Assembly (NCBI RefSeq): GCF_042887685.1
Contig: NZ_JBHVOS010000026.1
Span: 6,221-70,220, forward strand
Origin: Oerskovia sp042887685
GTDB taxonomy: Bacteria; Actinomycetota; Actinomycetes; Actinomycetales; Cellulomonadaceae
Direction: 5' to 3'
DNA: 64,000 nucleotides
Shown here: positions 51,634-60,279 of the stretch, piece after piece
Layout: every line of letters starts with the position of its first letter
Position numbering within the stretch: the stretch's first letter is position 1
Position numbers and translations under genes: made by a program
The notes under the pieces: generated by a model
What the model was told of the DNA's origin: nothing
Seen by the model: only the letters and a program-made list of their open reading frames with translations
Database searches by the model: none

Positions 51634-51838
51634 GTCATGGGCCTTTCACCTGGCGACCCGGGTGGGTTCCTCGCCTAGTTTTCCATGACCGAGCGCCCTT
51701 CGGCGCCCGCAGGGCGGGCGAGAACTCCCGGGCCTTCGACGAGGACGTGGGAGCGGTGAGGACGGCAGAGGGTGCGCGCCGCCGTCGGGCCCCTCAGCAG
51801 GGCGCGACGGCGACGCGACGGCAGGTCGGAAGGACCGA

Positions 51839-52882
51839 TCAGCCGGCGACGCGGGCGGCGAGCTCGCGCCCCACCTCGGCCGTCGACCGTACTCGGCTCC
51901 CCCGCTCGGCGAGGTCCGCGGCGACCGCGGCCTCGACGCGCTGCGACTCCTCGGCGAGGCCGAGGTGGTCGAGCAGCATCGCGACGGACAGGACCGTGGC
52001 GGTGGGGTCCGCCTTGCCCTGGCCGGCGATGTCGGGAGCCGAGCCGTGCACCGGCTCGAACATGGAGGGGGCGGTGCGGTCGGGGTTGATGTTGGCCGAG
52101 GCCGCGAGGCCGATGCCGCCGGTGATCGCGGCGGCCTGGTCCGTCAGGATGTCGCCGAACAGGTTGTCGGTGACGATGACGTCGAATCGCGACGGGTTCG
52201 TCGTGAGGAAGATCGTGGCGGCGTCCACGTGCAGGTAGTCCGTGGTGACGTCGGGGAACTCGGCGTTGACGACCTCGACCGTGCGGCGCCACAGGTGACC
52301 GGCGTGGACCAGGACGTTGTGCTTGTGCACGAGAGTCAGGTGCTTGCGGGGGCGCGCCTGGGCGCGGGCGAACGCGTCACGCACGACACGCTCGACGCCG
52401 AAGGCCGTGTTCACGGAGACCTCGGTCGCGATCTCGTGGGGCGTGCCGACGCGCAGCGCCCCGCCGTTGCCGACGTAGGGGCCCTCGGTGCCCTCGCGGA
52501 CGACGACGAAGTCGATCTCGCCCGGGTCCGCCAGCGGGGACCTCACACCGGGGTAGAGCTTGCCGGGGCGGAGGTTGACGTAGTGGTCCAGCGCGAAGCG
52601 CAGCTTGAGCAGCAGGCCGCGCTCGAGGACGCCCGACGGGACGGTCGGGTCGCCGATCGCGCCGAGGAGGATCGCGTCGTGCGTGCGGATCGCCGCGAGG
52701 TCCTCGTCGGTGAGGGTCTCACCGGTCGCGTGCCAGCGGCGCGCACCGAGGTCGAAGGGCGTCGTCGAGACCTTGACGTCGGTTCCCGAGAGGGCCGCCT
52801 CGAGGACCGCGAGGCCCTGCTCGACGACCTCGATACCGATGCCGTCTCCGGCGACCACTGCCAAGTCGATGTTGCGCGTCAT
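51839..52882 (-). CDS. leuB: 3-isopropylmalate dehydrogenase
   Basis: 347 residues from ATG 52882. It has VVAGDGIGIEVVEQGL, FDLGARRWHATGETL, LLKLRFALDHYVNLRPGKLY (split), VVREGTEGPYVGNGG, VHKHNVLVHAG and the metal/NAD region DNLFGDILTDQAAAITGGIG (split). It oxidises 3-isopropylmalate in leucine synthesis and may also act on the citramalate-derived intermediate of the CimA route. It stands alone between ilvE and the ROK gene. Confidence 0.95.
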   Translation of the reverse strand: MTRNIDLAVVAGDGIGIEVVEQGLAVLEAALSGTDVKVSTTPFDLGARRWHATGETLTDEDLAAIRTHDAILLGAIGDPTVPSGVLERGLLLKLRFALDHYVNLRPGKLYPGVRSPLADPGEIDFVVVREGTEGPYVGNGGALRVGTPHEIATEVSVNTAFGVERVVRDAFARAQARPRKHLTLVHKHNVLVHAGHLWRRTVEVVNAEFPDVTTDYLHVDAATIFLTTNPSRFDVIVTDNLFGDILTDQAAAITGGIGLAASANINPDRTAPSMFEPVHGSAPDIAGQGKADPTATVLSVAMLLDHLGLAEESQRVEAAVAADLAERGSRVRSTAEVGRELAARVAG

Positions 52883-53093
52883 GCCCGAACCGTACGCCCA
52901 GGGGTCAGCCCTCGGGACGCCCATCTCACAGCGTGGGCGGCTCGGGGGCCACGATCCGCGTCATCCCGCGGGCCGGGCGCTGCCGTCCCGACTGGTTGCG
53001 CTCCCATGCCGCCCTGGCCGGACCGCGCGACGCTCGATGGTGGTAGGAGCGGCACCGCGCGTCGACTTGCGCAAACGGCCAGAGTACGCAACT

Positions 53094-53112
53094 CTTAGGA
53101 AACTTTCCTAAG
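53094..53112. promoter_or_regulatory. ROK operator palindrome
   Basis: CTTAGGAAA, one base, TTTCCTAAG: a perfect 19-bp palindrome 25 bases before the ROK gene, in an AT-richer stretch. It probably overlaps its promoter. Confidence 0.7.
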
Positions 53113-53137
53113 ATGCTGGCAGAGAGGCCACCACGCC

Positions 53138-54403
53138 GTGTCCCGCACGCACGTCCCGGGGACCCCCGGGTTGCTCCGCACGATCAACGACCGCGCCGCG
53201 CTCGAGCTCCTGCTCGACACGGGACCCATGACCCGGTCGCAGATCGGAGACCTCACCGGCGTCTCCCGCCCGACATCCTCCCAGATCGTGGCGCGCCTGG
53301 AGTCGGCCGGGCTCATCGAGCCCACAGGGGCCGTCCAAGGAGCCCGCGGACCGCAGGCCGTCACGTACGCCGCACGCACCGACGTCGTCGTCGGGCTGGC
53401 CCTCGACGTCCTCCCCGGAGGAGTCCAGGCCCGCCTCGTCGACGCCCACGGCGCCGTCCTGGGCGGCGCAGAGGTCCCCACCTCGGACGACCGCACCGCG
53501 GTGGGCGACGTCCGCGCCGCATGGCACGCCGCCTGTGCCGACGCCCGCGTCCCCGTCGAGCGGGTCGGCGCGGTCGTCGCCGGGGTCCAGGCCGCGGCAG
53601 ACCCGACGACCGGAGACCTCTGGCTCGTCGGCGACCTGCCGGGGTGGCCCCGCCTCGCCGTCCGCTCGCTCCTCGAGGAGGAGTTCGGCGTCCCCGTCCA
53701 CATCGAGAACGACGTCAACCTCGCCACGATCGCCGAGCACGACGCGGGCCGGGGCGACGACGTGAGCTTCTCGCTGCTCTGGATCGGTGGTGGCATCGGC
53801 CTCGGGACCCTCATCGGCGGTCGGCTCCACCACGGGGCGACAGGTGCCGCCGGCGAGCTCGGCTACCTGCCCGTGCCCGTGACGGTCCGCGACTACGACG
53901 ACCACTCGGTCAACCTCCAGGACCTCGTGGGAGGCCGCCGCTTCGAGGAACTCGCCGAGCGGTACGGCGTCCCCGGTGAGGGCTACACGGACTATCTCGA
54001 GGCCATGACCGCCGACCCGGACAGCCCGGCGGTGGTCGCGCTCGTCGAGGACTTCGGCCGCCGCCTCGCCGCGGTCGTCCAGCCGGTCGTCGCGGTCGTC
54101 GAGCCGCACCTCGTCGTCCTGAGCGGCCCGACGTGCATCGCAGGCGGGCAACGTCTCGCCGACGTGACCCGCAGCCACCTCATGGACACCGAGCAGGGCG
54201 TGACGGCGATCACCCCGCCCCTGGCCCTCTCGGACCCGGTCCTCCGCGGCGCCCAGGCGGTCGTCGCGGCCGACGTCCGCGCGCTCCTCCTCGACCGTGT
54301 CTCGGCCCACACCGCGGACCACGGCACGCACGGCGTGCCCGTCCAGACCGTGCGCGCAGCCACGGCGACCATCGGCGCTCCGGCGCCCTCTCACTCGGGG
54401 TAG
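53138..54403 (+). CDS. ROK-family transcriptional regulator
   Basis: 421 residues from GTG 53138. The N-terminal winged HTH (about 10-75) has MTRSQIGDLTGVSRPTSSQI. The ROK domain has IENDVNLATIAEHDAGRG, WIGGGIGLGTLIGGRL and GATGAAGELGYLPVP. The usual zinc Cys cluster of ROK sugar kinases (CxCGxxGC) is not visible, so it is more likely a sugar-sensing repressor than a kinase. No sugar genes adjoin it; only the palindrome upstream suggests autoregulation. Confidence 0.85.
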   Translation: MSRTHVPGTPGLLRTINDRAALELLLDTGPMTRSQIGDLTGVSRPTSSQIVARLESAGLIEPTGAVQGARGPQAVTYAARTDVVVGLALDVLPGGVQARLVDAHGAVLGGAEVPTSDDRTAVGDVRAAWHAACADARVPVERVGAVVAGVQAAADPTTGDLWLVGDLPGWPRLAVRSLLEEEFGVPVHIENDVNLATIAEHDAGRGDDVSFSLLWIGGGIGLGTLIGGRLHHGATGAAGELGYLPVPVTVRDYDDHSVNLQDLVGGRRFEELAERYGVPGEGYTDYLEAMTADPDSPAVVALVEDFGRRLAAVVQPVVAVVEPHLVVLSGPTCIAGGQRLADVTRSHLMDTEQGVTAITPPLALSDPVLRGAQAVVAADVRALLLDRVSAHTADHGTHGVPVQTVRAATATIGAPAPSHSG

Positions 54404-54424
54404 CTCCTCTCGCTGCCCCGACGG

Positions 54425-54457
54425 GCGGTGGTCGCGGCCTGGGACGGCGACCACCGC
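54425..54457. terminator. hairpin between ROK and PIG-L genes
   Basis: GCGGTGGTCGC and GCGACCACCGC: 11-bp perfect arms, 11-base loop, between convergent genes. Confidence 0.6.
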
Positions 54458-54525
54458 TCACCCCCTCGCCCGTCGCCGGTCGAGCACAGCGCCCGACGGC
54501 GCCGCTCACCCCGGGCGCCGCACCC

Positions 54526-55398
54526 TCACCCGATCCCCGGGCGGCTCAACAGAGCCCGCACCTCGGTCGCCGTCGTGTCCCGTCCGTAGCCCGCGAGCTG
54601 GAACGACTCGGCGAACTCCCCGACCGCGCCGAGCCCCGCGGCGGAGACCGCGGCACGCATCTCCGGCTGGGTGTGCAGGTACGGCGACCAGTGCTCGAGG
54701 ACGAACTCCCGCACCCTGTCCCAGTCGCCCACGGGCGGTACCTGGTCGAGCAGACCACGTTGCCACGGCGCGAACTCGAGGAACTGCGAGGCGTGGGCTG
54801 CGCAGGCGCGCAGCTTGGCCTCGATGGTGCTGCTCACGTCGACCACCACGTCGTGGCGGTGGTGCGCGAGCGCGTCGTGGTCGGGCATGAGCAGGCACAC
54901 GGGAGGGGTCGCCAGGGCAGGCACGTCCGGCACGACGTTCGCCAGCCCGACGACGGCCACCGCCTCGCGCACGAGGCGCCCCGCTGCGCGGTTGTCGAGG
55001 TGGCCGGGGCACTCGTCGTGGAACGCGACGACCACGTCAGCCTGCCACCGGCGGATCCGGGCGACGACCTTCCGGCGCATCGCGACGCTCGCCTCGAGCT
55101 CGCCGTCGTGGGCGGAGAGGATCTCGTACTCCTGCACCCCCAGCTCCCGCGCCGCGGCGTACGCCTCGACGGCCCGACGGCGCGCAAGAGCCTTGCGTGG
55201 CATGGACCGGTGCCCGGCGTCACCGTTCGTCAACGACAGGAACTTCACGCCGTGGCCCGCCTGCGCGAGCTTCGCAGCGGTCCCGCCGACATACTCGTCG
55301 GGCTCGTCGGGGTGTGCCGCGACGACGAGGACCCGCAGCCTGTCGGCGAACAGGCCCGAAGCGGGCGCGAGCACGTCGGCCTGTGGCGAGGGGCTCAT
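54526..55398 (-). CDS. PIG-L family deacetylase
   Basis: 290 residues. VLVVAAHPDEPDEYVGGT is the metal-binding N-terminal motif (the common AHPDDE with two extra residues), then SLTNGDAGHRS and FHDECPGHLDNRAAGRLV with the second ligand set. The family removes N-acetyl groups from GlcNAc-type sugars (mycothiol MshB, Mca). The substrate here is unknown. It starts inside the stop of the ASCH gene, so the two are cotranscribed. Confidence 0.85.
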   Translation of the reverse strand: MSPSPQADVLAPASGLFADRLRVLVVAAHPDEPDEYVGGTAAKLAQAGHGVKFLSLTNGDAGHRSMPRKALARRRAVEAYAAARELGVQEYEILSAHDGELEASVAMRRKVVARIRRWQADVVVAFHDECPGHLDNRAAGRLVREAVAVVGLANVVPDVPALATPPVCLLMPDHDALAHHRHDVVVDVSSTIEAKLRACAAHASQFLEFAPWQRGLLDQVPPVGDWDRVREFVLEHWSPYLHTQPEMRAAVSAAGLGAVGEFAESFQLAGYGRDTTATEVRALLSRPGIG

Positions 55399-56024
55399 CG
55401 CTGCCGCGGGAAACGAAGCTCGAACCGCTCGCAGACCACAGGCATGTCGTCACGGAACTCCTGGCCCACGAGGACGCGCGAGAAGTACTCGCGGTGTCCC
55501 GCCCGCCACGAGTCGAGCGACCGGTCGTCCTCTCCCTCGGCCGCCGCGAAGTCGGCCGTGACCTCGTCGAACGGGACGACCTCGACCGACGTCGTGCGGA
55601 TCAGGGCCCGAGGATGCCCGGCCCCGTCCAGGATGATCGAGAGCTCACCGACCTGCGGGAGCGGCACGTCGTCGTCGTACTCCCAGCGCGAGGACGAGGT
55701 CGCCGTCTTCTCCCCCGACAGCACCGCGGCGAGGAGTCCGTCGGCGAGCGCAGGATTGTCCCCGAAGGACCATGCGGGTGGCGGCACGGTCGCCGAGATC
55801 CCGAAGCCCGTCACCACACCGACCTTGCCCTCGCCCGCACGGACGCGCGCGGTCTCCCAGAACGCGAGGATCTCCTCGCCGCGCGGGTCGCTCTCGACCT
55901 CGACCGGGTTCTCCCCCGCGGACGCGTCCGAGGCGGCCCGATGCTCGTCGCCCTGGGCACCCTGGGGCGTCCGGTCGCTGCCCTTGCCCGTGCTGTCCGG
56001 TCCGCGGTCGTCGTGGTGGCTCAT
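55395..56024 (-). CDS. ASCH-domain protein
   Basis: 209 residues from ATG 56024. A charged, disordered N-terminus of about 60 residues leads to an ASCH domain: ALADGLLAAVLSGEKTATSS, GELSIILDGAGHPRALIRTT and the VPFDEVTADFAAAEGEDDRSLDSWR segments. ASCH proteins are thought to bind RNA; some hydrolyse N4-acetylcytidine. The overlap with the PIG-L deacetylase suggests a paired function in removing acetyl groups, which is inference. Confidence 0.8.
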   Translation of the reverse strand: MSHHDDRGPDSTGKGSDRTPQGAQGDEHRAASDASAGENPVEVESDPRGEEILAFWETARVRAGEGKVGVVTGFGISATVPPPAWSFGDNPALADGLLAAVLSGEKTATSSSRWEYDDDVPLPQVGELSIILDGAGHPRALIRTTSVEVVPFDEVTADFAAAEGEDDRSLDSWRAGHREYFSRVLVGQEFRDDMPVVCERFELRFPRQR

Positions 56025-56137
56025 ACGTCCATGGTGGACCACGGACACCCGGTGTGCCCGTCTTGTCGTGCTTTGGCCGACGGGGTGTCGCCGATTCCAC
56101 CCGCCCCCTCCCCTCCCCGCCCGGGGGGAGGTCCCCC

Positions 56138-56247
56138 GCCGACGGTGACGGCCGTGCTCGCCGACGGTGACGGCCGTGCTCGCCGACGGTGACCGACCAC
56201 CTCGCCGAGGGTGACCGTTTGGGTCGCCGAGGGTGACGCCGAGTACC
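56138..56247 (-). repeat. 22-bp tandem array, five copies, minus sense
   Basis: Units begin at 56138, 56160, 56182, 56204 and 56226, exactly 22 bases apart, with core GCCGA(C/G)GGTGAC. They are the complement of the units in the following array. The last copies are more degenerate in the second half. Confidence 0.9.
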
Positions 56248-56267
56248 GCTCCGCTCGCCTCCAGCAC

Positions 56268-56443
56268 GTCCCCCTCAGCGAGCAAGTTCGTCACCCTCGG
56301 CGGGCACGTTCGTCACTCTCGGCAGTCCGGGCCGTCACCCTCGGCGGGCATGTTCGTCACCCTCGGCGAGCATGTTCGTCACCCTCGGCGAGCACGTTTG
56401 TCACCCTCGGCGAGCACGTTTGTCACCCTCGGCGACAGCGCCC
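56268..56443 (+). repeat. 22-bp tandem array, eight copies, plus sense
   Basis: Units start at 56268 (degenerate), 56290, 56312, 56334, 56356, 56378, 56400 and 56422 with no spacers. The core is GTCACCCTCGGCGAGCACGT. The GTCACCCTCGGCG part is constant while the following nine bases vary. Together with the opposed array it gives 13 copies facing each other across 20 bases. Confidence 0.92.
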
Positions 56444-56487
56444 GACGTGACGGGAGCGCCGGAGGTGGGCTGCGCCGTCGGGCGTCG

Positions 56488-56577
56488 GAGCGGCACGCCG
56501 GCGAGCGGCATGCGGGCGAGCGGCACGCCGGCGAGCAGCACGCGGGCGAGCACAACGCGGGCGAGCCGGACGCACGA
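56488..56577. repeat. 15-bp tandem repeat
   Basis: About six units of GAGCGGCACGCCGGC (56488, 56503, 56518, 56533, 56548, 56563), with substitutions at positions 5-12. They are readable in frame as (GERHA)n but no start, stop or ribosome site supports a gene. Confidence 0.85.
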
Positions 56578-56578
56578 A

Positions 56579-56666
56579 GGAGGGTGACCCGTCCTGCGCG
56601 ATCGTGGTCGGGTCTGGCGGGAGGCGCCGGACCGGACGGAAGATCACGCAGGACGGGTCACCCTCC
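56579..56666. terminator. long inverted repeat downstream of ilvC
   Basis: 25-bp arms with one mismatch (56579-56603 and 56642-56666) and a 38-base loop. The ends contain GAGGGTGACC, the same bases as the 22-bp array core. It lies 30 bases after the ilvC stop, so it may terminate ilvC or mark an edge of the repeat region. Confidence 0.65.
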
Positions 56667-56695
56667 TCAGAAGGTCCGCCGCAGCGAGGCGGGGG

Positions 56696-57724
56696 TCAGC
56701 GACCGACCGAGCCCTCGGTGTAGTCGTCGTCGCCCGACTTGGCCCATGCGAACATCCCGCGCAGCTCGCGGCCCGTGGCCTCGATCGGGTGCGCCTCGCC
56801 CTTGGCGCGGAGCTCCTTGAACTCGGGGGCGCCCGCGTCCTGGTCGTCGATGAAGCGCTTCGCGAAGGCACCGTTCTGGATGTCTCCGAGGACGGCCTTC
56901 ATGTTCTCCTTGACCCGCGGGTCGATGACCCGGGGGCCCGAGACGTAGTCGCCGTACTCGGCCGTGTCGGACACCGACCAGCGCTGCTTGGCGATGCCGC
57001 CCTCCCACATGAGGTCCACGATGAGCTTGAGCTCGTGCAGGACCTCGAAGTAGGCGATCTCCGGCTGGTAGCCGGCCTCGGTCAGCGTCTCGAAGCCGTA
57101 CTGGACGAGCTGCGACACACCACCGCACAGGACGGCCTGCTCACCGAACAGGTCGGTCTCGGTCTCCTCGGTGAAGGTCGTCTTGATGACGCCGGCGCGC
57201 GTGCCGCCGATCGCCTTCGCGTACGAGAGCGCGATGTCCCACGCCTGGCCCGACGCGTCCTTCTCGACGGCGATGATGTCGGGGATGCCACGGCCCGCGA
57301 CGAACTCACGACGCACGGTGTGGCCCGGCGCCTTGGGGGCGACGAGGATGACGTCGACGCCCTCGGGAGCCTCGATGTAGCCGAAGCGGATGTTGAAGCC
57401 GTGCGCGAACGCGAGCGTCTTGCCGGCAGCCAGGTTCGGCTTGATCTCGTCGTTGTAGATCGAGCGCTGGTGCTGGTCCGGCGCGAGGATCATGATGAGG
57501 TCGGCCCACTGGGCTGCCTCTGCGACGGTCTTGACCTCGAAGCCCTCGTCGGTCGCCTTGGCGATCGACTTGGACCCTTCCTTGAGGGCGATGACGACCT
57601 GGACGCCCGAGTCGCGGAGGTTCTGGGCGTGCGCGTGCCCCTGGCTGCCGTAGCCGACGACCGCGACCTTCTTCTGCTGGATGATCGAGAGGTCGGCGTC
57701 GTCGTCGTAGAAGAGCTCTGCCAC
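56696..57724 (-). CDS. ilvC: ketol-acid reductoisomerase (class I)
   Basis: 342 residues from GTG 57724 with AAGGAG upstream. VAVVGYGSQGHAHAQNLRDS is the NADP Rossmann motif. AFAHGFNI, DVILVAPKAPGHTVRREF (split) and ETETDLFGEQAVLCGG hold the Mg site, with WEGGIAKQRWSVSDTAEYGD (20 residues) in the knot. It converts acetolactate and acetohydroxybutyrate to dihydroxy acids. It follows ilvN by 90 bases in the same direction and is probably within the ilvBNC transcript. Confidence 0.96.
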   Translation of the reverse strand: MAELFYDDDADLSIIQQKKVAVVGYGSQGHAHAQNLRDSGVQVVIALKEGSKSIAKATDEGFEVKTVAEAAQWADLIMILAPDQHQRSIYNDEIKPNLAAGKTLAFAHGFNIRFGYIEAPEGVDVILVAPKAPGHTVRREFVAGRGIPDIIAVEKDASGQAWDIALSYAKAIGGTRAGVIKTTFTEETETDLFGEQAVLCGGVSQLVQYGFETLTEAGYQPEIAYFEVLHELKLIVDLMWEGGIAKQRWSVSDTAEYGDYVSGPRVIDPRVKENMKAVLGDIQNGAFAKRFIDDQDAGAPEFKELRAKGEAHPIEATGRELRGMFAWAKSGDDDYTEGSVGR

Positions 57725-57814
57725 GGTGTTACTCCTTGGGTTCTTGAGGTGATGACGAACACGATAGTTCGACGTCGGTGGGCAACGTGGGGGTGTCCAC
57801 CGGGATGGACTGGG

Positions 57815-58339
57815 TCAGGCGGACCGGTGGGCGCGGTCGAGCGCCCGGTCGGTGATGGAGCGGGCACCACGGCCGACGGCCACGGTGCCGGACTTGACGA
57901 TCTCACGGACGCCGTAGGGGTCGAGCGCACCGAGGAGCGCGCTCAGCTTCTCCGGGGTGCCCGTGGCCTCGATCGTCACGGCGTCGGGGACGACGTCGAC
58001 GACCTTGGCGCGGAACAGCTCGACGACCTCGAGGACGCCCGTGCGGTTCGCCCCGTCGGCGCGGACCTTGACGAGCAGGAGCTCACGCTGGACCGACGAC
58101 GCCTGGTCGAGCTCGACGATCTTGATCACGTTGACGAGCTTGTTGAGCTGCTTCGTGACCTGCTCGAGCGGGTTCTGGTCGACGTCGACGACCACGGTGA
58201 TGCGCGAGATCTCCTCGTGCTCCGTGGGGCCCACGGCGAGCGAGTGGATGTTGAACGCGCGGCGGGCGAACAGACCCGCGACGCGCGTGAGCACGCCGGG
58301 CTTGTTCTCCACGAGCACGGAGAGGGTGTGTCGGGACAT
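57815..58339 (-). CDS. ilvN: acetolactate synthase regulatory subunit
   Basis: 174 residues from ATG 58339. The N-terminal ACT domain reads HTLSVLVENKPGVLTRVAGL, then RRAFNIHSLAVG and ITVVVDVD. The C-terminal domain has ELLLVKVRAD and GVREIVKSGTVAVGRG. It binds Val/Leu/Ile and confers feedback inhibition on IlvB. It starts 20 bases after the ilvB stop. Confidence 0.95.
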   Translation of the reverse strand: MSRHTLSVLVENKPGVLTRVAGLFARRAFNIHSLAVGPTEHEEISRITVVVDVDQNPLEQVTKQLNKLVNVIKIVELDQASSVQRELLLVKVRADGANRTGVLEVVELFRAKVVDVVPDAVTIEATGTPEKLSALLGALDPYGVREIVKSGTVAVGRGARSITDRALDRAHRSA

Positions 58340-58359
58340 GGTTGCGGCTCTCCCCGGTC

Positions 58360-60279
58360 TCAGTCTTCGCGGTCCCACGCGGGCGAGATGCCGCGTGCGT
58401 ACTGGATGTTGTCGTTGCTCACGCCCGAGGCGACCATGGGCCACACCATCGCGTCGCGCGAGACGTTGAAGTCGACGACGACGGGCCGGTCGTCGATCTC
58501 CATGGCGCGCTTGATCGCGGCGTCGACCTCGCCCTTGGACTCGACCCGGATGCCCTCGCAGCCGTAGGCGTCGGCGAGCTTCACGAAGTCGGGCACGCGC
58601 TGCGTCCCGCGGCCCGTGTGCAGGTCGGTGTTGGAGTAGCGGGACTCGTAGAACAGGGTCTGCCACTGGCGGACCATGCCGAGCGAGGAGTTGTTGATCA
58701 GCGCGACCTTGATGGGGATCTCGTTGATCGTGCAGGTCGCGAGCTCCTGGTTGGTCATCTGGAAGCAGCCGTCGCCGTCGATCGCCCAGACGGTCTTGTC
58801 GGGCTGACCGACCTTGGCGCCCATCGCGGCCGGGATCGAGTAGCCCATGGTGCCGAGCCCGCCGGAGTTGAGCCACGTCTTGGGGTGCTCGTAGCGGATG
58901 AACTGGGCGGCCCACATCTGGTGCTGGCCGACGCCCGCGACGTAGATCGAGTCGGGGCCGGAGATCTCGCCCAGGCGCTGGATGACGTGCTGCGGGGCGA
59001 GGTGGCCGTCCTCGGGCTCGGAGTAGCCCAGCGGGTACGTCTCGCGCCAGTCGTCGATCTGGTGCCACCAGGCACCGAGGTCCGGCTGTCCCTTGGCCGC
59101 GTGCTCCCGCTCGAGCTCGGGCAGCAGGTCGGAGATGACCTCGCGCAGGTCGCCCACGATCGGGACGTCGACGTCGCGGTTCTTGCCGATCTCGGCGGGG
59201 TCGATGTCGGCGTGCACGATCGTGGCGTGCGGCGCGAAGCTCGACAGGACGCCCGTGACGCGGTCGTCGAAGCGCGCGCCGAGGGCCACGATGAGGTCGG
59301 CCTTCTGGAGCGCGGCGACCGCGGGGACCGTGCCGTGCATGCCGGGCATGCCGAGGTTCTGCGGGTGCGAGTCGGGCAGTGCGCCGCGGGCCATGAGCGT
59401 GGTCACGACGGGGGCGCCCGACAGGTCGACGAGCCTGCGCAGCTCGGCCGAGGCGTTGGCACGGATCGCGCCGCCGCCCACGTACAGCACGGGGCGCCTG
59501 GCGCTCGCGAGCAGGCGTGCGGCCTCGCGGATCTGCTTGGAGTGCGGCTTGGTCACGGGGTGGTAGCCGGGCAGCTGCAGCTCCTGCGGCCACGAGAACG
59601 TGGTGCGCGCCTGCATCGCGGACTTCGCGATGTCGACGAGGACGGGCCCGGGGCGCCCGGTCTGGGCGATGTGGAAGGCCTCGGCGATGACGCGCGGGAT
59701 CTCGTCGGGGTCGGTGACGAGGAAGTTGTGCTTGGTGATCGGCAGGGTGATGCCGACGATGTCGGCCTCCTGGAAGGCGTCGGTCCCGATCAAGGAGGCG
59801 CCGACCTGGCCCGTGATGGCCACGAGCGGGATCGAGTCCATGTTGGCGTCGGCGATGGGGGTGACGAGGTTCGTCGCGCCGGGGCCCGACGTCGCCATGG
59901 TCACGCCGACGCGGCCGGTCGCGTGGGCGTAGCCCGACGCCGCGTGGCCGCCACCCTGCTCGTGGCGCACGAGGATGTGGCGGAGCTTCTTGGAGTCCAT
60001 GAGGGGGTCGTACGTCGGCAGGATCGCGCCGCCGGGGATGCCGAAGACGACGTCCACACCTGCTTCCTCGAGCGAGCGGACGATCGACTGCGCGCCCGTC
60101 ACCTCCTCGGGCCCGACGGCGAGGCTCGTCGTGCGCTCGCCCGTGACCGAGGCGCGTGCTCGGCTCTCGGGGCGGGCGGCGAGGCTCGCGGGGGACGGGG
60201 CTGGCTTCGGCGCCACGGCCTCGCCGGCGGGCGCGGGGGCGCTCGGCGTCGGCGGGGCCGGGTGGGGACCCTGGACCAT
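58360..60279 (-). CDS. ilvB: acetolactate synthase large subunit
   Basis: 639 residues from ATG 60279 with CAGGAGAT upstream. An Ala/Pro-rich N-terminal extension of about 55 residues leads to VFGIPGGAILPTYDPL and HEQGGGHAASGYAHATG (TPP Glu). A central FAD/dehydrogenase-like domain and the C-terminal TPP motif (VWAIDGDGCFQMTNQELATC, in 20 residues) with INNSSLGMVRQWQ follow. It makes acetolactate from two pyruvates or acetohydroxybutyrate. Expression is probably governed by the leader described upstream. Confidence 0.96.
   Translation of the reverse strand: MVQGPHPAPPTPSAPAPAGEAVAPKPAPSPASLAARPESRARASVTGERTTSLAVGPEEVTGAQSIVRSLEEAGVDVVFGIPGGAILPTYDPLMDSKKLRHILVRHEQGGGHAASGYAHATGRVGVTMATSGPGATNLVTPIADANMDSIPLVAITGQVGASLIGTDAFQEADIVGITLPITKHNFLVTDPDEIPRVIAEAFHIAQTGRPGPVLVDIAKSAMQARTTFSWPQELQLPGYHPVTKPHSKQIREAARLLASARRPVLYVGGGAIRANASAELRRLVDLSGAPVVTTLMARGALPDSHPQNLGMPGMHGTVPAVAALQKADLIVALGARFDDRVTGVLSSFAPHATIVHADIDPAEIGKNRDVDVPIVGDLREVISDLLPELEREHAAKGQPDLGAWWHQIDDWRETYPLGYSEPEDGHLAPQHVIQRLGEISGPDSIYVAGVGQHQMWAAQFIRYEHPKTWLNSGGLGTMGYSIPAAMGAKVGQPDKTVWAIDGDGCFQMTNQELATCTINEIPIKVALINNSSLGMVRQWQTLFYESRYSNTDLHTGRGTQRVPDFVKLADAYGCEGIRVESKGEVDAAIKRAMEIDDRPVVVDFNVSRDAMVWPMVASGVSNDNIQYARGISPAWDRED

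Larger units (their letters stand above)
56025..56695. other. 671-bp gene-free region with repeat arrays
   Basis: Between the ASCH start and the ilvC stop no gene is supported. It holds, in order, a 22-bp array on the minus sense, the same array on the plus sense, a 15-bp tandem array and a 25-bp-arm inverted repeat, each listed separately. Confidence 0.8.

Noticed and set aside
56138..56443. CRISPR array
   Set aside because: Units are contiguous 22-mers without spacers, they flip orientation, and no cas gene is in the window.
56138..56443. Plasmid or chromosomal origin iterons
   Set aside because: Period fits iterons, but there is no AT-rich unwinding stretch, dnaA box or replication gene nearby. 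Kept only as a general binding-array idea.
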